The position numbers were made by a program, and so were the translations under genes. A DNA stretch of 13,075 nt from JBEEMU01 sp043778315. GTDB lineage: Bacteria; Bacteroidota; Bacteroidia; Chitinophagales; Saprospiraceae. The DNA is taken from NCBI GenBank assembly GCA_043778315.1, contig JAYWGJ010000406.1, positions 1-13,075 on the forward strand. Direction: 5' to 3'. Below the pieces are notes generated by a model. It had not been told where the DNA came from. It did no database searches and saw nothing but the letters and a program-made list of their open reading frames with translations. The first letter of the stretch is position 1, and every line of letters begins with the position of its first letter. Below are positions 12,872 through 13,075 of the stretch, piece after piece.

Positions 12872-13075
12872 CTTCGTGAAGCTAAAAACCTATGCGCGCG
12901 AGAGTTAGAAAAACTATAAGCTATAAACTTGTGCGCGCGCAGGTGAAAAAGTTTACTGCTTACAGTTCACAGCTTACCGCTTAAATAACCCTCGCGAGCA
13001 TCAAAAAGTTTATTGCTTACAGCTTATTGTTTACAGTCAAATAACCCTCGCGAGCATCAAAAAGTTTATTGCTTA
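12872..13075. repeat. Array 2 of the same nested heptanucleotide repeat family (continues past the right edge)
   Basis: It starts at the TAG stop of the DUF4403 gene, which itself lies in a short palindrome (TAGCTTC GT GAAGCTA, 12869-12884). The left arm to about 12941 is in minus orientation, with linkers GCGCGCGAGAGTTAG and GTGCGCGCGCAGGTG. From 12944 the units turn to plus orientation: [TG][GC]AAAAAGTTTA cores start at 12944, 13001 and 13057 (periods 57 and 56), followed by heptamers such as GTTTATT GCTTACA GCTTATT GTTTACA (13009-13036). The linker AATAACCCTCGCGAGCATC is perfectly repeated (12984-13002 and 13040-13058). The array is cut by the window end. Confidence 0.88.

Noticed and set aside
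1..13075. tRNA or rRNA genes
   Set aside because: No cloverleaf-like pattern with a T-loop GGTTCRA and CCA-type end, and no rRNA-like conserved stretch, was noticed on either strand; a covariance scan could not be run.

Overview
The window looks like chromosomal DNA from a member of the Bacteroidota. The signs are an HU-like protein, a TPR protein, a tiny AURKAIP1/COX24-type basic protein and RNase G in one cluster; a leucine-rich-repeat protein with a type IX secretion (T9SS) C-terminal sorting domain; a secreted protein with the 'VGIG..NP..KLHVDG' N-terminus; several Bacteroidota-type lipoproteins (DUF4403, YARHG, DUF6252-like); -7 boxes of the form TAnnTTTG; and A-rich rather than Shine-Dalgarno leaders. 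A futalosine-pathway menaquinone gene (mqnD) suggests a Cytophagia/Chitinophagia/Saprospiria-like lineage rather than Bacteroides, but that is inference.

Left part, minus strand (1-3565). Reading along the minus strand: HU-like protein, TPR protein, a 30-residue basic ribosomal-type protein (2185-2277), a strong hairpin, then RNase G with a GTG start and a 378-bp AT-rich leader that holds a second hairpin. After another terminator comes the start of a RidA / 2-aminomuconate-deaminase-like gene that runs off the left edge. The theme is nucleic-acid housekeeping: chromosome architecture, ribosome and RNA decay.

Middle (3566-9222). A plus-strand secreted beta-rich protein converges on a minus-strand CaiB/BaiF CoA-transferase, and the two share a bidirectional hairpin terminator. 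Divergent promoters then lead to a lipoprotein with two identically spaced six-cysteine modules plus two DUF6252-like domains, a YARHG-domain lipoprotein, and mqnD. Each of these plus-strand units has its own promoter-like and/or terminator-like sequence, so they look like single-gene transcription units.

Right part (9219-13075). Immediately after the mqnD stop codon lies a 460-bp array that fills the whole gap to the next gene. It is a two-level tandem repeat. Degenerate heptanucleotides (about GYTTAYN) are grouped in threes to fives, and each group is joined by a conserved linker ending in TCAAAAAGTTTA, giving a 49-58 bp unit. The units point one way in the left arm and the other way in the right arm. 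A second array of the same family starts immediately after the last gene and runs off the right edge. Between the arrays are an uncharacterised 127-residue protein, an EF-hand/LRR/T9SS surface protein and a DUF4403 lipoprotein, all co-directional. I consider this nested, inverted heptanucleotide repeat family the most unusual content of the window. I see no defence system, transposase, CRISPR array, tRNA or rRNA.
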